From assembly GCA_036826375.1 (NCBI GenBank), contig DAISWL010000002.1, forward strand, positions 1 through 64,000: a stretch of DNA of 64,000 nucleotides, read 5' to 3'. Origin of the DNA: DAISWL01 sp036826375. Lineage in GTDB: Bacteria > Patescibacteriota > Saccharimonadia > Saccharimonadales > HK-STAS-PATE-42. Both the position numbers and the translations under genes were made by a program. The notes beneath the pieces were generated by a model. It saw only the letters and a program-made list of their open reading frames with translations, ran no database searches and was not told the DNA's origin. Position 1 is the first letter of the stretch, and every line of letters begins with the position of its first letter. Shown here one piece after another: positions 34,632-44,020 of this stretch.

Positions 34632-36098
34632 ATGTTTAGGCCAGATCTTAAAAACTTGCCAACTGAACCGGGGGTTTATCTTTATAAACAAGCCAGCGAG
34701 GTGATTTATGTCGGCAAGGCTAAAAATCTGAAAAAAAGAATCTCTCAATACTTTCAGAAAAATATTGAAGATGCCAAAACTCGCCAACTGGTTGCCAGTA
34801 TTGAAAATCTGGATTATATAATTACCGAAACCGAGCTTGACGCTCTTTTGTTAGAAAGCGAACTGGTTAAACGATACATGCCTAAGTTTAATATTTTACT
34901 GCGCGATGACAAATCCGCAATTTATATTAAGCTTAACCAAAAAAGCCCCTACCCTTATTTTAGCTATTCTAGAACTGCCGGGGATTCGGAATCCACCTAC
35001 ATCGGCCCATTTTATAATGCCTCTACAATCAAAGCTTTAATGAAAAGTTTGAGGCGTATCTTCCCCTATTCAACTCATAAAAATTTACCGAAAAGAGCTT
35101 GCATGCACGCTCAAATTGGTAGATGCCCTAACCTGGAAGAGCATCCTGAAAATATATCTAAATATAAAAAAGATATTTTGAGTATCAAAAAAGTTTTAGC
35201 AGGACAGCGTCTAAACTTAATTAGCGATTTAACTAAAGTTATGAAACTCGCCGCCGCAAAACTAGATTTTGAGCAAGCCGAAGTGATTAAAAGAAAAATT
35301 ATAGCTCTCAGTTCGGTTGCTAAAAATATTTCTATTTTTGATGATACTAAACTGGCAGAACAAGATGGCGCCCTGTTAAGCTTAAGAAATTTATTAAGTT
35401 TAGATGCCGCTCCAAAAAGAATTGAAGGCTACGACATATCACATATGTCTGGAGTTGATACTGTAGCTAGTATGGTTGTTAGTACTAACGGTTTGGCTGA
35501 TAAAGCTCAGTACAGAATCTTTCATACTAAGATTCCGGGCAATGATGATTTTGCTCATATGCGAGAGGTAATCCGGCGCAGATTTAGTACTAAAAATAGT
35601 AGCTGGCCTAGGCCAAATTTAATTTTAATAGATGGCGGCAAGGGTCAACTTAGCTCGGCGATAGAATCGTTAAGTTTAAGAGATTTAAACATACCTATTG
35701 TGGGCTTAGCCAAAAAACATGAGACCATTGTAATTGATGATCAAAAATCCGGGGTTAAGCTTAATCATCCAGAACTAATTAAACTTGAGGGGGCTTTCCA
35801 AAAAGATGCAAACTTCACCTTGGTAAATTTGCCACTTAACTCGGCTGTTATTAAACTTTTTCAGCGCATTAGGGATGAATCACACCGCTTTGGGGTTTTG
35901 CATCACGTTAAACTTAAACGAAGAAGAAATGTGGCCAGTGAACTAACCGAGATTAAGGGCATAGGCAAACAAACTGCTTTGAAACTATTAGATGTATTCG
36001 GATCGGTTGCAGGGCTGAAGAAGGCATCTCTGGCTGATATAGGCAAGGTTACTGGCAATATCACGGCCAAAAAAGTTTACTACCAATTGCGTAAATAA
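34632..36098 (+). CDS. uvrC: Excinuclease ABC subunit C (short form)
   Basis: 488 residues, shorter than the usual ~600. The GIY-YIG nuclease is N-terminal (EPGVYLYKQASEVIYVGKAKNLKKRI, about 13-38), then the Cys-containing CMHAQIGRCPNL block, a UVR motif (KLDFEQAEVIKRKIIAL, about 213-229), the RNase H-like nuclease (IEGYDISHMSGVDTVASMVV, about 265-284; LILIDGGKGQL) and C-terminal helix-hairpin-helix (EIKGIGKQTALKLLDVFGS). All domains are present, so the shortening is in linkers. UvrC makes both incisions in nucleotide excision repair. It starts 3 bases after the methyltransferase. Confidence 0.95.
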   Translation: MFRPDLKNLPTEPGVYLYKQASEVIYVGKAKNLKKRISQYFQKNIEDAKTRQLVASIENLDYIITETELDALLLESELVKRYMPKFNILLRDDKSAIYIKLNQKSPYPYFSYSRTAGDSESTYIGPFYNASTIKALMKSLRRIFPYSTHKNLPKRACMHAQIGRCPNLEEHPENISKYKKDILSIKKVLAGQRLNLISDLTKVMKLAAAKLDFEQAEVIKRKIIALSSVAKNISIFDDTKLAEQDGALLSLRNLLSLDAAPKRIEGYDISHMSGVDTVASMVVSTNGLADKAQYRIFHTKIPGNDDFAHMREVIRRRFSTKNSSWPRPNLILIDGGKGQLSSAIESLSLRDLNIPIVGLAKKHETIVIDDQKSGVKLNHPELIKLEGAFQKDANFTLVNLPLNSAVIKLFQRIRDESHRFGVLHHVKLKRRRNVASELTEIKGIGKQTALKLLDVFGSVAGLKKASLADIGKVTGNITAKKVYYQLRK

Positions 36099-36139
36099 GG
36101 TAGCAGAAATAAAACGTTGTTACTCGTTTTTAGTGATTT

Positions 36140-36211
36140 TTTTTGTTTTAGGCGGTCAGTCACGATTACCCGTTAGCTTAAGCTTAACATAGAATAACTA
36201 GTTTGAATAGT
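36140..36211 (+). repeat. 72-bp imperfect direct repeat, copy 1
   Basis: The sequence TTTTTGTTTTAGGCGGTCAG and onward to TTTGAATAGT matches 39,943-40,014 at the same length with roughly ten mismatches. It contains GTCAGTCACGATTACC, itself a rough dyad, and a TAAGCTTA motif. The two copies bracket the ackA-xfp block in the same orientation. Confidence 0.8.
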
Positions 36212-36223
36212 ATTTAAGCTTAT

Positions 36224-37402
36224 TCAGTTTTTTTGATGTAGCTCGCTAGCTTGTAGGGCGATTTCGGTGGTTTCATCTGTTGGTATAACCATAACTTTAA
36301 CTTTAGATTTTTTGGAGCTTATAACCTGCGTAGTTGTATTGGTTTCTTGGTTGATAGCCTGATCTAGCTCTACCCCAAGTGCCGTTAATTTATTGCAAAT
36401 TCTTTGGCGAATAGGAGCTGACCGTTCCCCAGCTGTGGCGGTAAAAACTAATAGATCTAAACCTCCCAACTGAGCCCAGTAATTACCGATGTAGCCAACT
36501 ATTCGATCAACCATCATATCTAGGGCGAATTTGGAATCAGGTTGAGTAGATTCTAAATCTAGCAAATCTCTTATATCATTTGATACACCGCTGAGCCCTA
36601 GCAACCCAGATTTTTTACTTAGGTAAGTAACTAATCCTTTTTCAGAAAGTTTCAGATTATCCTTAATCTCTAGGGCAGCTGAAATATCGATATTTCCTGA
36701 TCGTGATGCCATAACAAGCCCTTCAAGCGGAGAAAATCCCATTGAATTATTGACGCTTTGGTAATTATTAATGGCGGTGATTGAACTGCCGCTGCCAAGA
36801 TGACAAACAATAACTTTAGGCACCTTAAGCTTAAGATCATCTCGGATTGAGCGAACTATTGATTGCATGGAAATACCGTGATAGCCAAATCGCTTAATAT
36901 CCATTCTATCTGAATCGATTTTCGGAATAGCATAATATTTATAACTAGCTGGAATGGTGGAATGGAAAGCTGTATCTGAAATTAAGTACACTTTGACGCC
37001 CGGCAATAGAGCCTCTTCTTGCTTAATTTTCTCTAATTCTATTGGCAAATGCACGGGTGATTCTTTTACTAATCCCTTAAGAGATCGCTCGATTTCATCT
37101 GTTAATAACTGATGCTGAGCGAACCTAGTTCCCGGAACTACAAGCCTAATTCCAACAGCTTCAATGTTTTTAGCAGATATGTTTAGTTTTTGTTCAATTA
37201 AGCTTAAGAAGTTGGCTAGTGAATTGGAGAAATCCGATTCAGAAATTTTCTGGATAGGCTGGCTATTGATGGTTAATCCAAAATTGCCAGTACCGCCAGT
37301 TTCATAATAAGCATTTAGTAAGTTTTTTTTGCCAGAAAAAAGAGAGTATTCATAACTACTACTGCCAGGGTTGATTGCTAACGTTAAAAATTCCATCGCC
37401 AA
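36224..37402 (-). CDS. ackA: Acetate kinase
   Basis: 392 residues. Family blocks: NPGSSSYEYSLF (N-terminal phosphate-binding Asn/Ser), FHSTIPASYKYYAIP, RFGYHGISMQSIV, CHLGSGSSITAI and the ENRIRE-like ATP site. It converts acetyl phosphate and ADP to acetate and ATP. Its start overlaps the end of xfp by 19 bases, so translation is coupled: phosphoketolase makes acetyl phosphate and this enzyme harvests it as ATP. This is a main energy route in sugar-fermenting CPR bacteria. Confidence 0.96.
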   Translation of the reverse strand: MAMEFLTLAINPGSSSYEYSLFSGKKNLLNAYYETGGTGNFGLTINSQPIQKISESDFSNSLANFLSLIEQKLNISAKNIEAVGIRLVVPGTRFAQHQLLTDEIERSLKGLVKESPVHLPIELEKIKQEEALLPGVKVYLISDTAFHSTIPASYKYYAIPKIDSDRMDIKRFGYHGISMQSIVRSIRDDLKLKVPKVIVCHLGSGSSITAINNYQSVNNSMGFSPLEGLVMASRSGNIDISAALEIKDNLKLSEKGLVTYLSKKSGLLGLSGVSNDIRDLLDLESTQPDSKFALDMMVDRIVGYIGNYWAQLGGLDLLVFTATAGERSAPIRQRICNKLTALGVELDQAINQETNTTTQVISSKKSKVKVMVIPTDETTEIALQASELHQKN

Positions 37403-39738
37403 TTTTCAATCTCCGGCATATCAATTCCATTTTGCTCGATGTAGTTTTTATGTTCAAGAAGTCTCTTTTGCATATCAACTTTTAGCACCTGGCCAGCATC
37501 GCCTAATTCTAAACGGTCAACAACATCTATAACAAGATTAAAACGATCCATCTTATTCATAACGGTCATATCAAAAGCAGTAGTAATAGTTCCCTCTTCT
37601 ATATAGCCTCTAACGTGAAGCTTTTTATTGGCCCTTTTATAGGTTAAGCGATGTATCAACCAAGGGTAACCATGGAAGGCGAAAACTACAAGTTTATCTT
37701 TTGTGAACAATTCATCAAACTCTAAACTACTTAAACCGTGCGGATGATCGGCTCCATCTTCTAGCATCATTAAATCTACTACATTAACGTAGCGAATCTT
37801 AAGTTTAGGCAAACGATCACGCAAAATGGAAACAGCAGCTAAAGTTTCTAGGGTTGGTACATCGCCAGCACTTGCAATAACTACATCTGGGTCGCCGTCG
37901 TCATCGTTGGATGCCCACTCCCAACGGCTGATTCCTCTTGAACAATGTTCAATGGCCTGCTCCATAGTCAGCCACTGCCTACTATCGTGTTTATCGCAGA
38001 TAACTAGATTAATGTAATTTCGTGACTGCAGAATATGATCCATAACTGAGAGCAAAGTGTTGGCATCGGGCGGTAAATATATTCTGGTTGTTTCAGCTTT
38101 TTTATTAATTAAGTGATCGATAAACCCGGGATCTTGATGAGTGAAACCGTTATGATCTTGTCGCCATACGTGCGAAGTTAATAGATAGTTAAGCGATGCA
38201 ATTGGATCTCGCCAACTAATCTCAGAAGACATTTTGATCCATTTAGCATGTTGATTTAACATTGAATCAACAATTCGGATAAACGCCTCGTAACTATGAA
38301 ATAAACCGTGCCTTCCAGTTAGTAGATATCCTTCCAACCAGCCTTGGCACTGATGCTCACTCAGCATTGAATCGTGTACCATCCCTTGTGGAGCTAGAAA
38401 CTCATCAGTTTTTTCTGTATCGGCATCCCATTGACGGTTAGTTGCTTCAAAAACGGCATCCAGTTTATTGGATACAGTTTCATCAGGCCCGAAAATTCTG
38501 AAATTAGATTGCTCATGATTAAGCTTAATAATATCTCGCAAGAAAGTTCCGGTTACGGCAGTGTTGCTGGCCATTACACCACCGGGGGAGGATAATTTTA
38601 GTTCGTAATCACGAAAATCTGGCATGTGCAGTTCTCGGAGTAAGCTCCCGCCGTTAGCGTGCTTATTTGCTCCCATGCGTTTGTTGCCGTTCGGCGACAT
38701 CTCTTGTAATTCGGGGATTAGTTGCCCATTTTTATCAAACAATTCATTAGGCCGATAACTTTTGAGCCACTTTTCTAACTTGGCTACATTTTCAGGATGA
38801 GATTCATCTACCGGCAAAGGAACTTGATGCGAGCGGAAGTTGCCCTCTATTTTATGCCCGTCAACAACTTTGGGGCCCGTCCAGCCCTTAGGAGTTCTTA
38901 AGATGATCATCGGCCACTTAGGTCTGGTTGTATCGTTTTTAGATCGAGCATATTGTTGAATTTTGGCAATCTTATCCATGGCGTAATCTAATTTTTTAGA
39001 CATTAAACGATGCATAGTCATTGGATCATCACCTTCAACAAAGATTGGCTCATAGCCATATCCTTCGAAAAGTTTTTGTAACTCATCGTGATCAATTCGA
39101 GCCAGAATTGTAGGGTTGCTAATTTTATATCCATTAAGATGTAAAATCGGCAAAACTACTCCGTCGGTTATGGGATTAAGCATTTTATTAGAATGCCAAG
39201 CCGTAGCTAGTGGCCCAGTTTCCGCTTCGCCATCGCCAACAACACAGGCAACTATTAAATCGGGGTTATCAAAAACCGCACCAAAAGCATGTGAAAGCGA
39301 ATAGCCTAGTTCACCGCCTTCATGTATAGATCCTGGAATATGCGGAGAAACATGGCTAGGTAGCCCGCCCGGGAAAGAAAAAGTTTTAAACAGCTTACCC
39401 ATGCCTATTTCATCATAAGTAATTTTAGGGTAATGATCTGTAAAAGTACCCTCTAAATATGTATTACCAACTAACGCCGGACCTCCGTGACCAGGGCCAG
39501 AAATATAAAGTACGTCTACATCTCGCTCTATGATAACCCTGTTTAAATGCGCATAAATAAAGTTCTGCCCCGGAGTTGTTCCCCAGTGACCAAGTAAATT
39601 ATTTTTTATATCACTAAGCTTAAGCGGACGTCGAAGCAAAGGATTATCTCGCAAATATATTTGCCCTACTGATAGATAATTTGCCGCTCTCCAGTAAGCA
39701 TTAAGTTTAGCTAGATATTCATCGCTAGTTGTATTCAT
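37384..39738 (-). CDS. xfp: Xylulose-5-phosphate/fructose-6-phosphate phosphoketolase
   Basis: 784 residues, the standard length. Family hallmarks: YWRAANYLSVGQIYL, GHWGTTPGQNFIYAHLNRVI (thiamine diphosphate site), GPGHGGPALVGNTYLEG, VVGDGEAETGPLATAWHSNK (ThDP/Mg motif), and SYEAFIRIVDSMLNQHAKW. It splits xylulose-5-P or fructose-6-P into acetyl phosphate and glyceraldehyde-3-P or erythrose-4-P. It is co-transcribed with ackA. GGGG-type bases precede the ATG. Confidence 0.97.
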   Translation of the reverse strand: MNTTSDEYLAKLNAYWRAANYLSVGQIYLRDNPLLRRPLKLSDIKNNLLGHWGTTPGQNFIYAHLNRVIIERDVDVLYISGPGHGGPALVGNTYLEGTFTDHYPKITYDEIGMGKLFKTFSFPGGLPSHVSPHIPGSIHEGGELGYSLSHAFGAVFDNPDLIVACVVGDGEAETGPLATAWHSNKMLNPITDGVVLPILHLNGYKISNPTILARIDHDELQKLFEGYGYEPIFVEGDDPMTMHRLMSKKLDYAMDKIAKIQQYARSKNDTTRPKWPMIILRTPKGWTGPKVVDGHKIEGNFRSHQVPLPVDESHPENVAKLEKWLKSYRPNELFDKNGQLIPELQEMSPNGNKRMGANKHANGGSLLRELHMPDFRDYELKLSSPGGVMASNTAVTGTFLRDIIKLNHEQSNFRIFGPDETVSNKLDAVFEATNRQWDADTEKTDEFLAPQGMVHDSMLSEHQCQGWLEGYLLTGRHGLFHSYEAFIRIVDSMLNQHAKWIKMSSEISWRDPIASLNYLLTSHVWRQDHNGFTHQDPGFIDHLINKKAETTRIYLPPDANTLLSVMDHILQSRNYINLVICDKHDSRQWLTMEQAIEHCSRGISRWEWASNDDDGDPDVVIASAGDVPTLETLAAVSILRDRLPKLKIRYVNVVDLMMLEDGADHPHGLSSLEFDELFTKDKLVVFAFHGYPWLIHRLTYKRANKKLHVRGYIEEGTITTAFDMTVMNKMDRFNLVIDVVDRLELGDAGQVLKVDMQKRLLEHKNYIEQNGIDMPEIENWRWNF

Positions 39739-40056
39739 ATTACTCCCCTTTATGTCTATATATTAGCATAACCGCTACTTAAACTTAATGAAAGAAACGA
39801 TAGCTACGGAAAATTGGAAGGCGGGAAAAATAATCCCAAACTTAAAAATATATTAGGATACCAAAAACAATTACTTTAAGATAAAGTAATGAATACAGCT
39901 TTAAATACCACAAATATAAATTCATGATTAAACGTTTATGTGTTTTTGTTTTAGGCGGTCAGTCACGATTACCTGTTAACTTAAGCTTAGCACAGAATAA
40001 GCGGTTTGAATAGTCTTGAAAATTATGCTATTATATCTTTTTAAGATTGAATTTTT
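39739..40056 (+). repeat. Intergenic region with 72-bp direct repeat copy 2 (39,943-40,014)
   Basis: No open gene is seen. It holds the xfp upstream region and the second 72-bp repeat copy, which ends 42 bases before the ATG of the 40,057 gene. TATTAT near 40,029 may be a -10 for that gene. The repeat spacing relative to copy 1 is 3.8 kb. Confidence 0.75.
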
Positions 40057-40542
40057 ATGGAATTATCTGATTTAAAAAACCATGATCTGAGGTCTAGCCT
40101 TTATTGGGCTTTAGCTGGCGGTAAGTTAAGGCAAGCTCTAGGATGCCTACCCACCGAAGGAGTAAATAAAAGATATCCCGTTTCTGATAGTGGGCAAGGT
40201 TCAGTTGCTAACACTCTTATTATCGGAGCCATTAGCCCTGAAAACATAACACCAGAGAAAGGCGAATTGAGCTTAACTACACTAACCTCTGGTATTTCTG
40301 TTGTACGATTATCATTCGCCCAACCGGTTAATAAAATTGAATTACGAGATTTAACCATATCGGGGAGGCCTAAAACCTACACGCCAGAAAGCCCTATTAC
40401 AGGCTTAGCTTTTGGTTATACCAATTGGCGAACAGGCTTGTTTGGTATTGATCCGGAAAATAATATATCTGAAGCTTTTGATAGAACCCTAACTGGGGCT
40501 TTTGCCTCGCTGGCGTTATCTAGGGCTATGGGGCTCAGATAG
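40057..40542 (+). CDS. Hypothetical protein
   Basis: 161 residues, mixed beta-rich composition (ELSLTTLTSGISVVRLSFAQPVNKIELRDLTISG), with a helical N-terminus (LKNHDLRSSLYWALAGGKLRQALGCL) and a C-terminal FDRTLTGAFASLALSRAMGL. It has one Cys and no membrane segment. No family was recognised. It starts at ATG 40,057 with no convincing ribosome binding site. Confidence 0.55.
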   Translation: MELSDLKNHDLRSSLYWALAGGKLRQALGCLPTEGVNKRYPVSDSGQGSVANTLIIGAISPENITPEKGELSLTTLTSGISVVRLSFAQPVNKIELRDLTISGRPKTYTPESPITGLAFGYTNWRTGLFGIDPENNISEAFDRTLTGAFASLALSRAMGLR

Positions 40543-40551
40543 ATAGTAAAC

Positions 40552-40713
40552 TTAAGCCTCGATAGTAGCTTCTGTTACACGCCTATTATTTAATGGGGCG
40601 TACCCGAGCATAAACCCTGATTCTTGAACTATAATTTCACAGTTTAAATTCGCCTTAAGCTTAGCAGATGCTACATCTTCAAAACCGGCGGGGAATTGAA
40701 GATGTAGTATCAT
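40552..40713 (-). CDS. Small hypothetical protein downstream of fusA
   Basis: 53 residues from ATG 40713: MILHLQFPAGFEDVASAKLK, then ANLNCEIIVQESGFML and a polar end. The start is preferred over one at 40,761, inside fusA, because AAAGAGGTCC lies before it. It begins 16 bases after the fusA stop, so it is the last gene of the leftward str-type operon. Function unknown. Confidence 0.55.
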   Translation of the reverse strand: MILHLQFPAGFEDVASAKLKANLNCEIIVQESGFMLGYAPLNNRRVTEATIEA

Positions 40714-40729
40714 GAACAACTGGACCTCT

Positions 40730-42802
40730 TTAGCCTTTTTTGCTAGCAACGGCCTCAGCAACGTGAGCAGGAGTTTCTTCGTAGTGGCTAAGTTCCATGG
40801 TTGAACTAGCTCGGCCCTGGCTCATGCTTCTAAGATCGGTAGTGTAGCCAAACATTTCTGCTAGTGGTACGTAGCCGATAATTACTTTTACGCCAGGTCT
40901 ATCTTCCATTTCGTCAATTCTACCACGACGAGAGTTTAAATCACCGATGACGTCGCCCATGAAATCTTCAGGAGTAACCACTTCTACTTTCATGATAGGT
41001 TCTAGTAGGATCGGCTGAGCTTTTTTAGCTCCATCTCTGAATGCCATGCTTCCAGCAATTTTAAAGGCCATTTCATTTGAATCCACATCATGGTAACTTC
41101 CATCGTAAAGTTCTGCTTTGACGTCTACAACTGGGAATCCGGCTACAACACCGTTGTTCATAGCTTCTTCGACACCATGTTTCACAGCTGGGATGTATTC
41201 ACTTGGTACGACACCACCTTTAATTGAGTTTACAAACTCGAAACCGGATCCAGCTTCAAGAGCTGAAAGTCGTAGCCAAACATCTCCATATTGACCACGT
41301 CCACCTGATTGCTTAATGTATTTACCTTGGATCTCAGTACTACCCTTGATAGTTTCGCGGTAAGCAACTTGGGGTTGGCCAACGTTAGCCTCAACGCTAA
41401 ATTCGCGTTTCATTCTATCTACGATGATGTCTAGATGTAGCTCTCCCATTCCGGAGATGATTGTTTGACCGGTTTCATGATCTACTCTTACCCTGAATGT
41501 AGGATCTTCTTCTGCTAGGCGCTGCAAAGCAATAGACATTTTCTCTTGATCTTGCTTAGTTTTAGGTTCAATAGCGATTGAAACTGGAGGGTCTGGGAAA
41601 TCTATACTTTCCAAGATGATCGGATTAGCCTGATCACAAAGAGTATTACCAGTTGTAGTATTCTTTAAACCAACCATTGCAGCAATGTCTCCAGCACTAA
41701 CCTCTTGTACTTCTTCGCGTGAGTTTGCGTGCATCCTTAAGATGCGACCAACTCTTTCTTTATCTCCAGTAGAACTGTTGTAGATGTAGCTACCAGCCGT
41801 AACCTTACCGCTATAAACGCGGAAAAATGCCAGCTTACCAACAAAAGGATCGGTTGCTATTTTAAAGGCGAGTGCGGAAAATGGCTCGCTTTCACTAGGC
41901 TTTCTTTCGACTTCATCATCAGTTTTTGGATGAGTACCCCAGTTAGAGCCTCTATCGATTGGCGAAGGTAAGTAGGCAACCATTAAATCTAATAATTTTT
42001 CTACAATCACGCCACGGCCATCTCCACCGGAAACTAAGAAGAAATCACCTTTTAGAACTTGCGCTCTGAGGCCTGCTATTAACTCTTCATTACTAATGGC
42101 TTCTTCGCCTTTTTCTAAGAACTTCTCAAGCAACTCATCGCTACTCTCAACTGCGGCCTCAACTAATAGAGAGCGGTATCGAGTAGCCTTCTCTTGCATA
42201 TCTTCCGGGATATTTCCCTCTATCAACTCTTTGTCGGTGAAATCTTTATAGCTATATGCTTTCATTGTTATAAGATCAATAACACCGTTGATGCTTTGTT
42301 CGAATCCGATTGGCAAGTGAACCGGGAAAGCTCTCTTGGTTAAACGCTTATGAATGCTTTCTAGAGATTTGTAGAAATCACCACCGGTTTGGTTAATTTT
42401 ATTAATAAAGCAAATACGTGGAACTTTATATTTATCAGCTTGACGCCAAACGGTTTCACTCTGAGATTCCACGCCCATTTTTCCATCGAAAACAGTAACG
42501 GCACCATCAAGCACACGAAGTGAGCGCTCAACCTCAACGGTAAAATCAATATGTCCAGGAGTATCAATAATGTTAATTTGATGACCACCCCAAAAACAAG
42601 TAGTGGCGGCTGAGGTAATCGTGATGCCACGCTCTCTTTCTTGAGCCATCCAATCCATAGTGGCTTCGCCATCATGAACGGCTCCAATTTTATGTTTAAC
42701 ACCGGTGCGGTATAAAATACCTTCTGTTGTGGTAGTTTTACCAGCGTCAATATGAGCAATGATTCCAACATTGCGTAGTTTAGTTAAATCTGCGTTCGCC
42801 AC
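40730..42802 (-). CDS. fusA: Elongation factor G
   Basis: 690 residues, normal length. G1 is NVGIIAHIDAGKTTTTEGILY, G3 is IIDTPGHIDFTVEV, G4 is FINKINQTGGDF (NKxN in place of NKxD), and G2 is ERERGITITSAATT. Domains II to V follow, with GGRGQYGDVWL in domain IV. It drives translocation and helps recycle ribosomes. It follows rpsL and rpsG as in the classical str operon, 153 bases after rpsG. Confidence 0.97.
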   Translation of the reverse strand: MANADLTKLRNVGIIAHIDAGKTTTTEGILYRTGVKHKIGAVHDGEATMDWMAQERERGITITSAATTCFWGGHQINIIDTPGHIDFTVEVERSLRVLDGAVTVFDGKMGVESQSETVWRQADKYKVPRICFINKINQTGGDFYKSLESIHKRLTKRAFPVHLPIGFEQSINGVIDLITMKAYSYKDFTDKELIEGNIPEDMQEKATRYRSLLVEAAVESSDELLEKFLEKGEEAISNEELIAGLRAQVLKGDFFLVSGGDGRGVIVEKLLDLMVAYLPSPIDRGSNWGTHPKTDDEVERKPSESEPFSALAFKIATDPFVGKLAFFRVYSGKVTAGSYIYNSSTGDKERVGRILRMHANSREEVQEVSAGDIAAMVGLKNTTTGNTLCDQANPIILESIDFPDPPVSIAIEPKTKQDQEKMSIALQRLAEEDPTFRVRVDHETGQTIISGMGELHLDIIVDRMKREFSVEANVGQPQVAYRETIKGSTEIQGKYIKQSGGRGQYGDVWLRLSALEAGSGFEFVNSIKGGVVPSEYIPAVKHGVEEAMNNGVVAGFPVVDVKAELYDGSYHDVDSNEMAFKIAGSMAFRDGAKKAQPILLEPIMKVEVVTPEDFMGDVIGDLNSRRGRIDEMEDRPGVKVIIGYVPLAEMFGYTTDLRSMSQGRASSTMELSHYEETPAHVAEAVASKKG

Positions 42803-42955
42803 TACTGTTTCCTCCTGTTTTGATTAATTTATTTCAATTTTTATAGATTATTATAGTTTCGTTTGATCTTAAATCTATTGATTGAGTATGTATAGGCGCT
42901 TCTACGTTGCTTAAGCTTAATCTCGAGATAGTTTACTGAATAATATGCGATGCGC

Positions 42956-43435
42956 TTAGCTTCTAGCGAAATGAGCGAAAGCTCGGTTGGCTTCTGCCAT
43001 TTTATGAACGTCTTCCTTCTTTTTCACAGCTGCTCCCGAATTATTATAAGCGTCTACAATTTCGGTGCTTAATCTTCTAGAAAAAGGCATACCTTTTTTA
43101 CTTCTAACCGCAGCGATAAACCACATTAAGCCTAAGTGAGTTCTTCTGTGGCCCTGTACGGGAAAAGGAACTTGGTAATTAGCTCCTCCTACGCGACGGC
43201 CCTTAACTTCAAACTCTGGCCATACGTTCTTTAAAGCGCCTTCAAGTGCCTCTAATGGATTTTCAAGCTCTAGCTTTTTAGCGGCTTCTTCCATCGCTTG
43301 GTAGATTCTTTTTTCGGCAGCAGTTTTCTTGCCATCGAGCATAGATTTATTTATTAATCTTTGCACTAAAACGGAGTTGTAAACTCTATCGGGATTAGGA
43401 ATTCTTTGTAGGGATTTAGTTTTTTTCCTCGGCAT
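42956..43435 (-). CDS. rpsG: 30S ribosomal protein S7
   Basis: 159 residues. The family is clear: KMSMLDGKKTAAEKRIY-like helix, NVWPEFEVKGRRVGGANYQVPFPV (rRNA-binding beta arm) and the C-terminal MAEANRAFAHFARS. S7 nucleates assembly of the 30S head and can repress its own operon. Its start abuts the rpsL stop (1-base overlap), so they are translationally coupled. Confidence 0.97.
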   Translation of the reverse strand: MPRKKTKSLQRIPNPDRVYNSVLVQRLINKSMLDGKKTAAEKRIYQAMEEAAKKLELENPLEALEGALKNVWPEFEVKGRRVGGANYQVPFPVQGHRRTHLGLMWFIAAVRSKKGMPFSRRLSTEIVDAYNNSGAAVKKKEDVHKMAEANRAFAHFARS

Positions 43436-43848
43436 TACTTGCTCTCCTTTTTAACACCATATTTAGAACGGCTAGTTTTTCTGTCTTTAACACCCTGAAG
43501 ATCTAGATTTCCACGAACAATATGGTATTTTACACCAGGAAGATCGGGGACTCTACCACCACGAACTAAAACCGCGGCATGCTCTTGTAGATTATGACCT
43601 TCCCCGGGGATGTAAGCCCATATCTCATGGCCATTAGTTAGGCGAACACGAGCAACTTTACGCAAGGCTGAGTTAGGTTTTTTAGGGGTTTTAGTTGTAA
43701 CCTTAACGCACACACCTCTTTTAAAAGGCGAAGGTTTAATGTAAGATTTATTCTTCAAAGAATCTACCACTAAGCGTAAAGCTTGGGATTTGTATTTTTT
43801 AGCCGCAGTTTTTCTGGGCTTTCTGACCAACTGGTTAATTGTCGGCAT
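43435..43848 (-). CDS. rpsL: 30S ribosomal protein S12
   Basis: 137 residues, somewhat longer than usual because of an insertion near residues 22-40 (ALRLVVDSLKNKSYIKPS). The decoding-site loop TPKKPNSALRKVARVRLTNG is intact, but in RGGRVPDLPGVKYHIVRG the highly conserved Lys (E. coli K87/K88 position) is Pro at residue 101. S12 monitors codon-anticodon pairing. It is followed directly by rpsG and preceded by rpoC after 172 bases. Confidence 0.96.
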   Translation of the reverse strand: MPTINQLVRKPRKTAAKKYKSQALRLVVDSLKNKSYIKPSPFKRGVCVKVTTKTPKKPNSALRKVARVRLTNGHEIWAYIPGEGHNLQEHAAVLVRGGRVPDLPGVKYHIVRGNLDLQGVKDRKTSRSKYGVKKESK

Positions 43849-44020
43849 TAACTATTTCTCCTTATATTTTAGATATCCATTAAGTTTAAAACAGCTGTTT
43901 CTTTTCAAGATTTAAGCCGTTCTAATCGAAACAGTTTAGATAGTAACTCAGCAATTTCACTAAAGCCAAACTGTTTCAACATTTAATTCACGAAACTCTT
44001 TGATCTTAATATTAACCTAT

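Noticed and set aside
42361..42771. A 136-codon frame inside fusA
   Set aside because: It is on the same strand but out of frame with EF-G, has no start signals and no family pattern.
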